A stretch of DNA of 64,000 bases from Bacteroides thetaiotaomicron VPI-5482 (GTDB lineage Bacteria; Bacteroidota; Bacteroidia; Bacteroidales; Bacteroidaceae), in the NCBI RefSeq assembly GCF_000011065.1, contig NC_004663.1, forward strand, positions 1,612,001 through 1,676,000, written 5' to 3'. Below the pieces are notes generated by a model that saw nothing but the letters and a program-made list of their open reading frames with translations, had not been told where the DNA came from and searched no databases. A program made the position numbers and the translations under genes. Numbering within the stretch: position 1 is the first letter of the stretch; every line of letters begins with the position of its first letter. This document shows, one piece after another, positions 48,329 to 57,720 of this stretch.

Positions 48329-49804
48329 ATGGATTATCAGAACACTTTAAAGTACTTATATGAAAGTACACCTATGTTTCAGCAAATTGGTGGAAAAGCA
48401 TATAAGCCGGGTTTAGAGACAACACACAAATTGGACGAACATTTAGGTCATCCGCATCAACAATTCAGAACGATTCACATCGCCGGAACAAATGGAAAAG
48501 GCTCCTGTTCACACACGATCGCAGCCGTACTGCAAGCAGCAGGATACAAAGTCGGGCTATTTACTTCCCCGCATCTGATTGACTTCCGCGAGCGTATCCG
48601 TATCAACGGTGAAATGATTCCCGAAGATTATGTAGTCAGCTTTGTAGAAGAACACCGTTCTTTCTTCGAGCCTCTGCACCCTTCTTTCTTCGAACTCACC
48701 ACAGCAATGGCATTCCGCTACTTTGCCGACCAGCAGGTAGATGTAGCTGTAATCGAAGTGGGTATGGGCGGACGTCTGGACTGTACCAATATCATCACCC
48801 CCGATCTGTGTGTCATTACCAATATCGGTTTCGACCATATGCAATATCTGGGCCACACACTGACTAAAATAGCCAAAGAAAAGGCAGGAATTATCAAAGA
48901 AGATGTTCCGGTAGTAGTGGGAAAAGTATCCGGAACAGTGAAAAGAGTATTTACGATGAAAGCCAAGGCAATGAATACCTTCATCACCTTCTCGGAAGAA
49001 TTAAAGAGTTTCACCCATGTGCAATATTTGTCATATGATAACCTGAAGGAGTCCAGAGCCGATTTGCAGGAATTATTGGAGGAAGAAATAAAACTTCAGC
49101 AGATACAGACGCTTCCAATGAAAATGATGCAATTTGTCTCTCTTATCAACCCGGCTGACGCCATACGTGCGATAGACAGAATCATGGATAAAAGAAAAGA
49201 CGCAATATCCATTCATAATTCCAGTTTTATGACGGGATTATACTACGAACTGAGCGGTCTCTATCAAACAGAAAATTGTCTCACAATCCTGGCAGCTCTG
49301 GATATTTTAAAGAACCTGGGATATGAAATCTGTAATAAAGATTACCATACCGGATTCTCTAATGTATGCGAGATGACCGGTCTGATGGGACGCTGGCAGA
49401 AACTCCAAAGCTATCCTGACCTCATCTGCGACACAGGTCACAACGCTGATGGCTTTAAAAGTATTCGCAAGCAATTGAAGTATATACACGAAAAGTTGCA
49501 TCAGGAATTGCATATTGTATTCGGCATGGTCAGCGACAAGGATATCAGCAGTGTTCTGGAACTGTTGCCGAAAGACGCCACCTACTATTTCACCAAAGCG
49601 AGCGTGAAACGTGCAATGCCGGAAGATGAGCTGATGAAAATGGCTTCGGAAGCGGGACTGAAAGGCACCTCCTACCCTACCGTAGTGGATGCCGTACGGG
49701 CAGCAAAAGAAAACTGCCCCCCTAAAGACTTCATCTTCGTGGGAGGCAGCAGTTTTATTGTCGCCGATTTGTTAGCGAACCGCGATACACTCAATCTCCA
49801 CTAA
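48329..49804 (+). CDS. folC: Folylpolyglutamate synthase / dihydrofolate synthase
   Basis: The enzyme adds glutamate to dihydropteroate and folates. The 491 residues are longer than usual (about 420-440). The P-loop is in HIAGTNGKGSCSHTIAAVLQ (about 52-71), the Mur-ligase core includes LGHTLTKIAKEKAGIIKEDV, and ICDTGHNADGFK lies in the C-terminal domain. An apparent insertion of about 60 residues (near 235-300) may explain the length. The last 33 bases overlap the 3' end of the convergent RidA gene. Confidence 0.94.
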   Translation: MDYQNTLKYLYESTPMFQQIGGKAYKPGLETTHKLDEHLGHPHQQFRTIHIAGTNGKGSCSHTIAAVLQAAGYKVGLFTSPHLIDFRERIRINGEMIPEDYVVSFVEEHRSFFEPLHPSFFELTTAMAFRYFADQQVDVAVIEVGMGGRLDCTNIITPDLCVITNIGFDHMQYLGHTLTKIAKEKAGIIKEDVPVVVGKVSGTVKRVFTMKAKAMNTFITFSEELKSFTHVQYLSYDNLKESRADLQELLEEEIKLQQIQTLPMKMMQFVSLINPADAIRAIDRIMDKRKDAISIHNSSFMTGLYYELSGLYQTENCLTILAALDILKNLGYEICNKDYHTGFSNVCEMTGLMGRWQKLQSYPDLICDTGHNADGFKSIRKQLKYIHEKLHQELHIVFGMVSDKDISSVLELLPKDATYYFTKASVKRAMPEDELMKMASEAGLKGTSYPTVVDAVRAAKENCPPKDFIFVGGSSFIVADLLANRDTLNLH

Positions 49805-50146
49805 CGCATCCTTCGGCAAAGCCTTTACGGCCACAGCCGAACGTGCCGGAAAAGCTCCGTCAAAATACGTAGCATATACGCCGTTCATTCCGGCAAAGAA
49901 AGACATATCCTGAAGGAATACAGTCGTTTTTACAATGTTTCCCATTGTCAGCCCTGTTTCTTCCAGGATGTGTTTTATATTCTCCAACGACTGGCGTGCC
50001 TGTTCTTCAATTCCTTCCGCCATCTTTCCGGTAGCCGCATCGATAGGCAACTGACCCGATACGAATACCATTCCATTGGCTTCTATCGCCTGACTATAAG
50101 GACCGATAGCTCCCGGTGCTTTTTCACTGCAAATTACTTTTTTCAT
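49772..50146 (-). CDS. ridA: RidA family enamine/imine deaminase
   Basis: RidA removes reactive 2-aminoacrylate and other enamines. The 124 residues have the family motifs GPYSQAIEANGMVFVSGQLP, FPARSAVAVKALPKDALVEI and the C-terminal ECIAVR. The conserved Arg (ARSAV) and Glu (EIEC) are present. The gene's 3' end overlaps that of folC by 33 bases, convergently, with both proteins keeping conserved C-terminal residues there. Confidence 0.96.
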   Translation of the reverse strand: MKKVICSEKAPGAIGPYSQAIEANGMVFVSGQLPIDAATGKMAEGIEEQARQSLENIKHILEETGLTMGNIVKTTVFLQDMSFFAGMNGVYATYFDGAFPARSAVAVKALPKDALVEIECIAVR

Positions 50147-50189
50147 ATTTATCTTCTTTTTTTCTGTTTACCAATCCTCAAAGGTAGTA

Positions 50190-50226
50190 AAAAAATGCCT
50201 CTCGCAAAACGAATTTTGCAAGAGGC
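50190..50226 (-). terminator. Terminator of the DUF805 gene
   Basis: A stem GCCTCTCGCAAAA / TTTTGCAAGAGGC (50197-50209 with 50214-50226, one mismatch) is followed on the minus strand by a T run (50189-50195). It lies 25 bases after the DUF805 stop. Confidence 0.8.
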
Positions 50227-50250
50227 AACCATATTTCTGCTTATTAAAGA

Positions 50251-50724
50251 CTATTCGGCTTTTTCTGTTTTTTCTTCTTCGGCAGGTGCTTCAGCAGGAG
50301 TTTCTCTCGACACATTCACTGTTACATTTACAGAAGTTGGCTGCGGCTGATATGGCATACGGTTCTTCGGATCTTCACCATACTGATTAGGACCTACCGT
50401 ACCATCGGCAAACAACATGTAGAGACTGAATACCCACCCGATGATAGGAACACAGCAAATGAGTATCAACCAACCGGACTTGTTCAAGTCATGCAACCGC
50501 TTCACGCCCTGCGCCAAAGAGAACCATATAGAGGCTATTCCCGCTACGATACCAATCAAGATACCAAACAGGGAACCACCCGCGGAACCGGCAGCCGCAC
50601 CAAGAAACAAAGTAGCTAAACCGAGAGAATAGGCAACACCAAAAACGATACCACCGATAATACCAGACAGGAAATATTCGATCCTACGAATACGACCGTC
50701 AAAAGAAAAAGGAGCTTTGAACAT
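50251..50724 (-). CDS. DUF805 family membrane protein
   Basis: The 157-residue protein has the DUF805 pattern: FSFDGRIRRIEYFLSGIIGG at the N terminus, a glycine-rich pair of helices, then QGVKRLHDLNKSGWLILICC followed by a last helix. A proline-rich and Glu-rich tail follows (PAEAPAEEEKTEKAE). It sits in the inner membrane; function is unknown. It is monocistronic with a strong terminator. Confidence 0.9.
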   Translation of the reverse strand: MFKAPFSFDGRIRRIEYFLSGIIGGIVFGVAYSLGLATLFLGAAAGSAGGSLFGILIGIVAGIASIWFSLAQGVKRLHDLNKSGWLILICCVPIIGWVFSLYMLFADGTVGPNQYGEDPKNRMPYQPQPTSVNVTVNVSRETPAEAPAEEEKTEKAE

Positions 50725-51097
50725 AATTTTATTAAGTTTATGTGAATAAATAGTTGATTGTAATCTTGATATGCTAGCAAAGATATAAAATAAATTAAAT
50801 AAAGAAAGCTTTTATGTCAAAAAATCACCTCTTCTATCAAGAATAGAAAACAAAAAAGAAACCAGCTAGCTTTTTTGTAGCACATTTTCTTAAACCAATT
50901 AACTGTTGATCAATGAAATCTCCTCGCTTGCGAAACCTGCCACAAAAATATTCCCCCAAAAGCATATTACGCGATATTACAACCTATTTTGAGGATTCCG
51001 TTTTCCCTATCCGAGAAATAAATAGCATGTTATAATCTGGTTTACAAAAAGTTGCATGCACTCATCCGCATTCGACACTTCGCTTTATCCTTCTCTC

Positions 51098-51515
51098 TCA
51101 AAAAGACAAAAGGACAAAAAGGCACATGATAGTTTTGAAGATAGCAATGAGGAAAAAGAAGCGGACCAGCAAGGTAAAAAACAGAAAGCAAAGGCCATGT
51201 TCTCCTAAAATCGTGTACAAATATCTGCCTGATTTCCTGTTGTTATGAGCATAACCAGTTATTATTGTCCTTGATACTATCTTCCACACTTCATCCTTTA
51301 AATAATTCGCATAATATCCAACACTTTATTGGTAAACTACCGGAAGCGTTCATCAACAAAGCAACAATCTAGCTCGCGTAAAATACAATTTCGGCAATCA
51401 CATAAAAACAGTCCATAAAAGGCACTCAATAAATTAAAAATCAGCAAAGTAGTTTAAAGAACGCATCATAAGAATTTATAAAAGAGGCCATATGTCCTTT
51501 TTGTCATTATGTCAC
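51098..51515. repeat. Pair of imperfect inverted repeats about 390 bases apart
   Basis: Around 51095-51128 the minus strand reads CATGTGCCTTTTTGTCC then TTTTGTCTTTTTGAGAG. Around 51488-51521 the plus strand reads CATATGTCCTTTTTGTCATT then ATGTCACTTTGAAAG. About three quarters of the positions agree. They enclose non-coding sequence. They may be remnants of a small mobile element or paired regulatory sites. Confidence 0.4.
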
Positions 51516-51552
51516 TTTGAAAGCTTACAAAAATCATTGGGAAGTTTGAAAA

Positions 51553-51616
51553 AATCTTCTTAATGATTGGATTCAAACATTGAGAAGATTCAATACAATC
51601 TTCTCAATGTTTTTTT
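51553..51616 (+). terminator. Plus-strand terminator with a competing upstream arm
   Basis: CATTGAGAAGATT (51578-51590) pairs perfectly with AATCTTCTCAATG (51597-51609), followed by seven T. AATCTTCTTAATG (51553-51565) could pair with the same middle arm instead, with one mismatch. This is the layout of an attenuator, but no rightward gene is nearby. On the minus strand it lies about 90 bases after rfbC without a T run. Confidence 0.6.
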
Positions 51617-51707
51617 CTTTTTATCGGTGCATTCGTTCAAGAATACGCTCCCAATCGTCGTTTATTTCAATTCTAAGAACTGAATTGCAGGTAATTGGAG
51701 TAATATC

Positions 51708-52256
51708 CTAAAACATATTCTGCCAATCTTTTAACCTTGGATGCTTACTGTCTTTCTCTGAGAGAACCACTTTTTCAGCAGGAATACGCCAATCAATATT
51801 CAAATCCGGATCATTCCATGCTATTGCCCCTTCACTTTGAGGAGAATAGAAGTTATCACATTTATATTGGAAAATCACTTCTTCACTTAAAACACTAAAT
51901 CCATGAGCAAATCCACGAGGTATAAAAAACTGACGATGATTTTCACCTGTTAATTCTACAGATACATATTGCCCAAATGTAGGAGAGCCTTTTCTTATAT
52001 CAACAGCAACATCTAACACAGCTCCTTTTATAACTCGCACTAATTTACTTTGAGCAAAAGGAGGTTTCTGGAAATGTAAGCCTCTCAATACTCCATAGCT
52101 AGACTTACTTTCATTATCTTGAACAAAAGTCGTTTTACAAACCTTTTCCTCAAATTCTCTTTGAGAAAAAGATTCAAAGAAATAACCACGATCGTCTTTA
52201 AAAATACGAGGTTCAATAATAACGACTCCCTCTATATTAGTCTTTATAACTTCCAT
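51708..52256 (-). CDS. rfbC: dTDP-4-dehydrorhamnose 3,5-epimerase
   Basis: This cytosolic cupin enzyme of dTDP-L-rhamnose synthesis has 182 residues. It contains the family motifs FKDDRGYFFESFSQREF, VLRGLHFQKPPFAQSKLVRV, FFIPRGFAHGFSVLSEEVIF (catalytic His region) and EGAIAWNDPDLNIDW. A GTG one codon upstream (52259) is in frame, but the ATG at 52256 is preferred. It is the last gene of the capsule locus seen here. The other rml genes are not in the window. Confidence 0.94.
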   Translation of the reverse strand: MEVIKTNIEGVVIIEPRIFKDDRGYFFESFSQREFEEKVCKTTFVQDNESKSSYGVLRGLHFQKPPFAQSKLVRVIKGAVLDVAVDIRKGSPTFGQYVSVELTGENHRQFFIPRGFAHGFSVLSEEVIFQYKCDNFYSPQSEGAIAWNDPDLNIDWRIPAEKVVLSEKDSKHPRLKDWQNMF

Positions 52257-52279
52257 CACTTAAAACAACTCTCAATTTT

Positions 52280-53386
52280 CTATTTACCAACTCCATGGCA
52301 TCGCTTTTTTCTCACTCCACTCCACCACAAATTAAGCCCAACCCATACAACAATATCTACCATAAGCATCATTGTATTATTTACATAAGGCATCAACAAA
52401 ATATTCATTCCGCTAAACACACATGAAATAAATAAAATCAGAACCATTGCTTTTCTAACAGTAAATCCCATTGCTAAAAATTGATGATGAATATGATTTT
52501 TATCAGGTTCAAATGGACTCTTACCATTACAAATACGTACAATAACAACCCGAATTACATCAAAAGAGGGAACAATCAGTGTACTAAAAGCAATCACAAT
52601 AGCCCCTTGTGTTTCAGGAATTAAATTTGTACTCTGACTATATTTTATAGCAAGAAAACTCAAAATATACCCTAAAGTTAAACTCCCTGTATCACCCATA
52701 AAAATCTTCCGAGCATGTTCTGCACTACCAAAAACATTATAATAAAAAAATGGAACTAAAACTCCAAATGTACTAAAAGCAAGCATACTATAAATCCATA
52801 ATCCTTTATCTATAAATAAAAAACCCAGAACCAAAAGTGCAGCACTGCTTAAACCTGACGCAAGACCATCAATCCCATCAATAAGATTTATTGCATTTGT
52901 TATAAAAATAACAGTTAATATAGTAAAAGGAATTCCAAACCAAGCAGATAACTGATAGATACCAAACAAACCATAAAAATCATTTATCCAAAGCCCCGAT
53001 ATAGGAAATAAACATGCGCAAATAAGCTGAATCATAAACTTTTGACGATATCGAACTCCAACAAGATCATCCGCAATACCTGTTAGATATAAAAGAACCA
53101 TTCCACAAATCAAGACTAAAAATTCAGGTAAAATATATGTAGCAAATAATATAGAAATACCATATCCCGTCAAAGCACGAAGTGCAAGAACCACACTACA
53201 AGAGAGCAAAATTGTTGGGAAAAACGAAACTCCTCCTAACCGTGGAATTGCACGTTTATGCACTTTTCTCTCATCTGGAATATCAAATAGTTTTTTCCGA
53301 AAGGAAATTAACAGAATGCGTGGAATTATCAGTCTAGCTACACAAACGGAAATTACAAAAGCTATTATAATAAATAAAATATTCAT
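52280..53386 (-). CDS. WecA/MraY-type undecaprenyl-phosphate sugar-1-phosphate transferase
   Basis: The enzyme starts a repeat unit by placing a sugar-1-phosphate on undecaprenyl phosphate. The 368 residues have about ten helices and the polyprenyl-phosphate transferase motifs GIADDLVGVRYRQKF, FITNAINLIDGIDGLASGLS and MGDTGSLTLG, plus PDKNHIHHQFLAMGF. These fit the WecA subgroup, so the first sugar is probably GlcNAc or a relative. Such a gene near the 3' end is usual in Bacteroides capsule loci. It is 17 bases after a GT2 gene. Confidence 0.93.
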   Translation of the reverse strand: MNILFIIIAFVISVCVARLIIPRILLISFRKKLFDIPDERKVHKRAIPRLGGVSFFPTILLSCSVVLALRALTGYGISILFATYILPEFLVLICGMVLLYLTGIADDLVGVRYRQKFMIQLICACLFPISGLWINDFYGLFGIYQLSAWFGIPFTILTVIFITNAINLIDGIDGLASGLSSAALLVLGFLFIDKGLWIYSMLAFSTFGVLVPFFYYNVFGSAEHARKIFMGDTGSLTLGYILSFLAIKYSQSTNLIPETQGAIVIAFSTLIVPSFDVIRVVIVRICNGKSPFEPDKNHIHHQFLAMGFTVRKAMVLILFISCVFSGMNILLMPYVNNTMMLMVDIVVWVGLNLWWSGVRKKRCHGVGK

Positions 53387-53403
53387 ATCAGTGTAAATTG
53401 CCT

Positions 53404-54216
53404 TTATACATTTTTCAAATTATCAAGAATCCTTTTATTTATTATCTTCCGATCTAAATCCCAAACCCATCCCCACTTATTAAAATATTTAACAACAGAA
53501 CTAAGATGATATCTTAATAGCCTTCGATTTTTATATGAACCTTTAGCATATTCATGATAAACGACCACATTTGGGTAATACATAGTTCGTGATACCTTCC
53601 CAATACGACGACATAAATCTAAATCTTCTGCATACATAAAATAACGTTCATCAAACCCTCCGACCTTCTTTAACACAGCAATTCTCACAAACATAAAGCA
53701 ACCTGATAACGATGGAACTTCCATTTCTCGACTATAATTTGTAAAGCGAAGTTCATATTTTTCATTTTTCTTTTCTACATATCTTCTCCATGGAAGAAAA
53801 CGACGAAATAATAAATCAAAGGGAGTTGGTAATAATTTACATAAATATTGTAGTTCTCCATTTGGATAAAGTACCCTAGGCATTACTAAACCTACTTCTG
53901 AATATTTATTCATGTAAATAATTAATTTTTCAATAACTCCTTCCTCAAAATAAATATCAGGATTCACCACTATATGATAAGTGGCCCCTATATCTATTGA
54001 TTCTCGAATAGCAATATTATGCCCTGCACCATACCCTAAATTTACACTATGAATATACTTTATTTTTGCTGATATTTTTGCCAATTCACGCAGTCTATCA
54101 TTAGATGAATTATCAATGATGTATAATATTGATACAGGACTTGACAATATACATTCAATTACCTTACGAATATCCTTAAAGTGATGATGGTATGTTACAA
54201 TTGATGCAGTAATCAT
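53404..54216 (-). CDS. GT2-family glycosyltransferase
   Basis: This is a cytosolic glycosyltransferase for the capsule repeat unit. The 270 residues have the GT-A fold, with ASIVTYHHHFKDIRKVIECI at the start, YIIDNSSNDRLREL, GAGHNIAIRE, the metal site HIVVNPDIYFEEG and MYAEDLDLCRRI in the acceptor region. It resembles rhamnosyltransferases of the RfbN/WbbL group, which would agree with the nearby rfbC, but the sugar is not proven. It is 25 bases after ugd. Confidence 0.88.
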   Translation of the reverse strand: MITASIVTYHHHFKDIRKVIECILSSPVSILYIIDNSSNDRLRELAKISAKIKYIHSVNLGYGAGHNIAIRESIDIGATYHIVVNPDIYFEEGVIEKLIIYMNKYSEVGLVMPRVLYPNGELQYLCKLLPTPFDLLFRRFLPWRRYVEKKNEKYELRFTNYSREMEVPSLSGCFMFVRIAVLKKVGGFDERYFMYAEDLDLCRRIGKVSRTMYYPNVVVYHEYAKGSYKNRRLLRYHLSSVVKYFNKWGWVWDLDRKIINKRILDNLKNV

Positions 54217-54241
54217 TTATATATTAGTTTTTATAAAAATA

Positions 54242-55555
54242 CTATCTTCCAATACATACATAGTCAAAACCAAGATTTACCATATCTTGTGCCTCATAAA
54301 TATTACGACCATCAATAATCAATGGACACTTCATTATTTTCTTTATCACCTCCCAACTTGGTAGTCGAAATTGCTTCCATTCTGTTAATAATAATAAAGC
54401 ATCAGTATTTAAAGTCGCATCATACATATCTGTAGCGTATATTACAGCATCACCAAGTTGACGATAACACTCGTCCATAGCAATAGGATCATACACTCGA
54501 ACTCTGCATCCAGCTTCTAACAACTTTCGGATTACAACCAATGAAGGTGCTTCACGCATATCATCAGTTTCAGGTTTGAAAGCTAATCCCCAAATTCCAA
54601 CATTTTTTCCAATCAATTTTGTTTCATAATATTCTGAAAGTTTCTTGAATATAATTTGTTTTTGCTGTTCATTTACCTCTTCCACAGCTTTAAGCACTCT
54701 CATCTCATAGCCGTTCATTTCAGCCGTTTTTATTAACGCTTTCACGTCTTTAGGAAAACATGATCCACCATAACCACAGCCTGGATAAAGAAATTTACTG
54801 CCGATTCGACTATCCGCCCCAATACCTTTACGGACCATATTCACATCAGCCCCTACTAATGCACAAAGATTAGCGATGTCATTCATAAAACTGATACGAG
54901 TTGCAAGCATAGAATTTGCAGCATACTTTATCATTTCAGCACTTGGTATATCAGTAAAAAGAATACGGCAATTATTAAGCATCAATGGTCGATATAAGAG
55001 TGTCATCAATCTCTTAGCTTCCTCTGATTCTATACCTACGACAACACGATCTGGACTCATAAAATCTTTAATAGCTGCACCCTCTTTCAAAAATTCAGGA
55101 TTACTTGCAACATCAAAAGAAATATCTAGGTCCCGTTTCTTTAATTCGTCTTGAATAGCTGCCTTTACTTTCTTCGCTGTTCCTACTGGCACCGTAGATT
55201 TTGTTACGAAAAGCAATTTTTTATTCATGTTACTCCCAACAGTACGAGCGACCTCTAACACATACTTAAGATCTGCGCTACCATCCTCATCTGGAGGAGT
55301 TCCTACTGCACAGAAAACAATTTCTACTTCATTTAAGCATGTTGTAATATCTGTATCAAAATGTAATCGTCCTTCATGATAATTACGACGGACTATTTCA
55401 TCCAAGCCTGGCTCATAAATAGGAATTTTACCATCTTTTAAAGCCTGTATTTTCTTCTCATTAACATCTATGCATGTAACATTTACTCCTATTTCCGAGA
55501 AACATGCTCCTGAGACTAAACCAACATATCCGGTTCCTACTACTGCAATATTCAT
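54242..55555 (-). CDS. ugd: UDP-glucose 6-dehydrogenase
   Basis: The enzyme oxidises UDP-glucose to UDP-glucuronate. The 437 residues have an N-terminal Rossmann motif GTGYVGLVSG (7-16), the motif KSTVPVGT (119-126) and catalytic Cys266 in PGCGYGGSCFPKD. A C-terminal second Rossmann domain has WGLAFKPETDDMREAPSLVV. It is adjacent to an epimerase that resembles UDP-glucuronate 4-epimerase, so the two together would yield UDP-galacturonate for an acidic capsule. Confidence 0.95.
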   Translation of the reverse strand: MNIAVVGTGYVGLVSGACFSEIGVNVTCIDVNEKKIQALKDGKIPIYEPGLDEIVRRNYHEGRLHFDTDITTCLNEVEIVFCAVGTPPDEDGSADLKYVLEVARTVGSNMNKKLLFVTKSTVPVGTAKKVKAAIQDELKKRDLDISFDVASNPEFLKEGAAIKDFMSPDRVVVGIESEEAKRLMTLLYRPLMLNNCRILFTDIPSAEMIKYAANSMLATRISFMNDIANLCALVGADVNMVRKGIGADSRIGSKFLYPGCGYGGSCFPKDVKALIKTAEMNGYEMRVLKAVEEVNEQQKQIIFKKLSEYYETKLIGKNVGIWGLAFKPETDDMREAPSLVVIRKLLEAGCRVRVYDPIAMDECYRQLGDAVIYATDMYDATLNTDALLLLTEWKQFRLPSWEVIKKIMKCPLIIDGRNIYEAQDMVNLGFDYVCIGR

Positions 55556-55562
55556 AATACAA

Positions 55563-56624
55563 CTATTTACTATCTAATTTATAAAAATCACAATACCAAT
55601 CTATTGTTTTCCTCACTCCCTCAAGCAAAGATGTATCTGGCTTAAATCCTGTATCATGCTCAAGACTAGTTATATCGGCATACGTTTGATATACATCTCC
55701 AGGCTGCATCGGAAGATATATTTTTTCCGCCTCTCTACCTATCGCATTTTCAATAGCTTGGATAAAATCCATTAGTTTCACAGGACGAGAGTTTCCAATA
55801 TTATATATTTTATAAGGTGCTGAAGAAGAATCAGGGGAAGGGTTTTCAGGCTTCCAATTCTTATTACCTATTGGAACATGTTGCATAACCCTGATTATTC
55901 CTTCGATTATATCATCAATATACGTAAAGTCACGAAACATATTTCCGTTATTAAAAACTTTAATAGCCCGATGATGAAGAATTGCATCAGCAAATAAGAA
56001 TGGAGACATATCTGGCCGTCCCCATGGACCATAAACGGTAAAGAAGCGCAATCCAGTAGTCGGAATATTATATAAATGGCTATATGCATGAGCCATTAAT
56101 TCATCAGCTTTCTTTGAAGCAGCGTACAAACTAACAGGATGAGCAATACTATCTTTCTCTGAAAAAGGTACATTACCATTTAAACCATAAACACTACTTG
56201 AGCTGGCATAAATAAGATGGCTAACCTTTGAATTTCGGCACCCTTCCAATATATTCAAAAAGCCATCTATGTTACTTTCAATATATGCATAAGGATTCTC
56301 AATAGAATAGCGCACCCCTGCTTGAGCAGCCAAATTACATACACAATCAAAATCGCCATTTGCAAACAACATTTGTACTGCTTGCCTATCTTCAAGATTC
56401 ATACGAATAAAGTTGAAGGCTGTATAATAAGAACTTCGAGTATATTTATACCAACCTATTTCATCTTTATTAATCCCTAAATTCGCCAAACGTCCATATT
56501 TCAAACTAGTATCATAATAATCATTCAGATTATCCAAACCCACAACTTCATGTCCTTGCTCTAACAGCTTTTTTGAAGTAAAACTACCAATAAATCCAGC
56601 AGCCCCTGTAACTAATACTTTCAT
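55563..56624 (-). CDS. NAD-dependent epimerase, likely UDP-glucuronate 4-epimerase
   Basis: The enzyme probably converts UDP-glucuronate to UDP-galacturonate. The 353 residues belong to the extended SDR family. The NAD motif GAAGFIG is at 7-13, the sequence DNLNDYYDTSLKYGRL is typical of the UDP-GlcA epimerase group, the catalytic Tyr167-x3-Lys171 is in SLYAASKKAD, and RFFTVYGPWGRPDMS follows. It lies 7 bases before ugd in the transcript. The substrate rests on the group motif and on ugd. Confidence 0.88.
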   Translation of the reverse strand: MKVLVTGAAGFIGSFTSKKLLEQGHEVVGLDNLNDYYDTSLKYGRLANLGINKDEIGWYKYTRSSYYTAFNFIRMNLEDRQAVQMLFANGDFDCVCNLAAQAGVRYSIENPYAYIESNIDGFLNILEGCRNSKVSHLIYASSSSVYGLNGNVPFSEKDSIAHPVSLYAASKKADELMAHAYSHLYNIPTTGLRFFTVYGPWGRPDMSPFLFADAILHHRAIKVFNNGNMFRDFTYIDDIIEGIIRVMQHVPIGNKNWKPENPSPDSSSAPYKIYNIGNSRPVKLMDFIQAIENAIGREAEKIYLPMQPGDVYQTYADITSLEHDTGFKPDTSLLEGVRKTIDWYCDFYKLDSK

Positions 56625-56652
56625 TATAAAATTTATCTATAAAAACTCTATC

Positions 56653-57720
56653 TCAAAACAAAGAAGTTAATGGATATAATTTGAACTCACCAAGATTCTT
56701 TGTATGAAGATTTACATCCATAATAATACATGAAATAATTATAAAGAATAATGTAACTAAAATCCGACTCTGTTTATTGAATAAGCATAAAAATCCGGCA
56801 AAAAAAATGGGTTCTCCTACAGAAAGAAAAGTTGCCATACGTGCCCCTATTATCACAAAATCATTAAACAGCATCAACCAACAAGTAGATAACACATAAG
56901 CCAGATAAAGAACTGAAAAGCACGAAATTACCTCCTTTAACCTAGTCCAATAGATATAACACAACACACACAAAATAATCTGTTTCAGTGTTGTAAAATT
57001 AGTCAAGATCCCTATCTCATTATTAAATTGGTCCCAATTAGCATAAGTTGCAATTCTACTTGTTTCATCAAGAAAAGGGACATATGCCTTTATAACCTGC
57101 CCAAATGGATATAATGTTCCAATAATAAAAGACAATAGAAGAAAATACATCAAACAACTATTACTTTTGTTTTTCATAAAATAATATACCCAAAACATTG
57201 GAAAGAAGATAATAGAGGACATATGTATAGACATAGCAATTACCATACACGCTATATATTTCCACAGACTTTTATATTCGATGTATCGTATGGCATATAA
57301 GCATATAGCACACGATAGCCCAGCACGAATTTGAACATATTCTTTCAGAAGAAAAGAATGTACAAAATAAAACAATACAGAAACAAATAGATATGGAGAA
57401 TATTTACGATAGGAAGATATATTTAAACTTACGGCAATTATAGCTACCGGTAAAAACATATAAATTGGAGATGTTGTAAACCACCTTACAATCAAAACAA
57501 ATGCCGAAAAACCCTTATCAGGAGAAACTTCCCACGGGTTTTTAAATATCTCTAAATAATTTTCATAATCTGCATTATCATATCTCAGTCCAGCCAATAA
57601 TGATAACAATACGATCACAAATAAATATAAAATAAGATATTGTTGTTTTTTTATACGAAAACTCACCGTTAAACAAGCTAATAACGCCAATATAATAAAG
57701 GAATAATAAAAAATAGTCAT
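56653..57720 (-). CDS. EpsG/Wzy-like capsule polymerase
   Basis: This is an integral membrane protein, probably the polymerase of the repeat units. The 355 residues have about ten hydrophobic helices and the EpsG-like motif LLAGLRYDNADYENYLEIFK (about 40-60) with KGFSAFVLIVRWF after it, and SAICLYAIRYIEYKSLWKYI in the middle. No other polymerase candidate is seen in the window. Its start overlaps the stop of the GT4 gene by ATGA. Confidence 0.85.
   Translation of the reverse strand: MTIFYYSFIILALLACLTVSFRIKKQQYLILYLFVIVLLSLLAGLRYDNADYENYLEIFKNPWEVSPDKGFSAFVLIVRWFTTSPIYMFLPVAIIAVSLNISSYRKYSPYLFVSVLFYFVHSFLLKEYVQIRAGLSCAICLYAIRYIEYKSLWKYIACMVIAMSIHMSSIIFFPMFWVYYFMKNKSNSCLMYFLLLSFIIGTLYPFGQVIKAYVPFLDETSRIATYANWDQFNNEIGILTNFTTLKQIILCVLCYIYWTRLKEVISCFSVLYLAYVLSTCWLMLFNDFVIIGARMATFLSVGEPIFFAGFLCLFNKQSRILVTLFFIIISCIIMDVNLHTKNLGEFKLYPLTSLF

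Larger units (their letters stand above)
50725..51707. other. Gene-free segment at the edge of the capsule locus
   Basis: Almost 1 kb holds no credible gene. The only longer frame (51098-51289, minus) encodes a phenylalanine-rich low-complexity string with no neighbour support. The segment contains the inverted repeats at about 51098/51515 and a plus-strand terminator at 51578-51616. It separates GC-balanced housekeeping genes from the AT-rich capsule genes. Confidence 0.6.

Noticed and set aside
51098..51289. 63-residue minus-strand frame in the gene-free segment
   Set aside because: The translation is a phenylalanine-rich low-complexity run, with no promoter, neighbour or family support, and it overlaps an inverted repeat.
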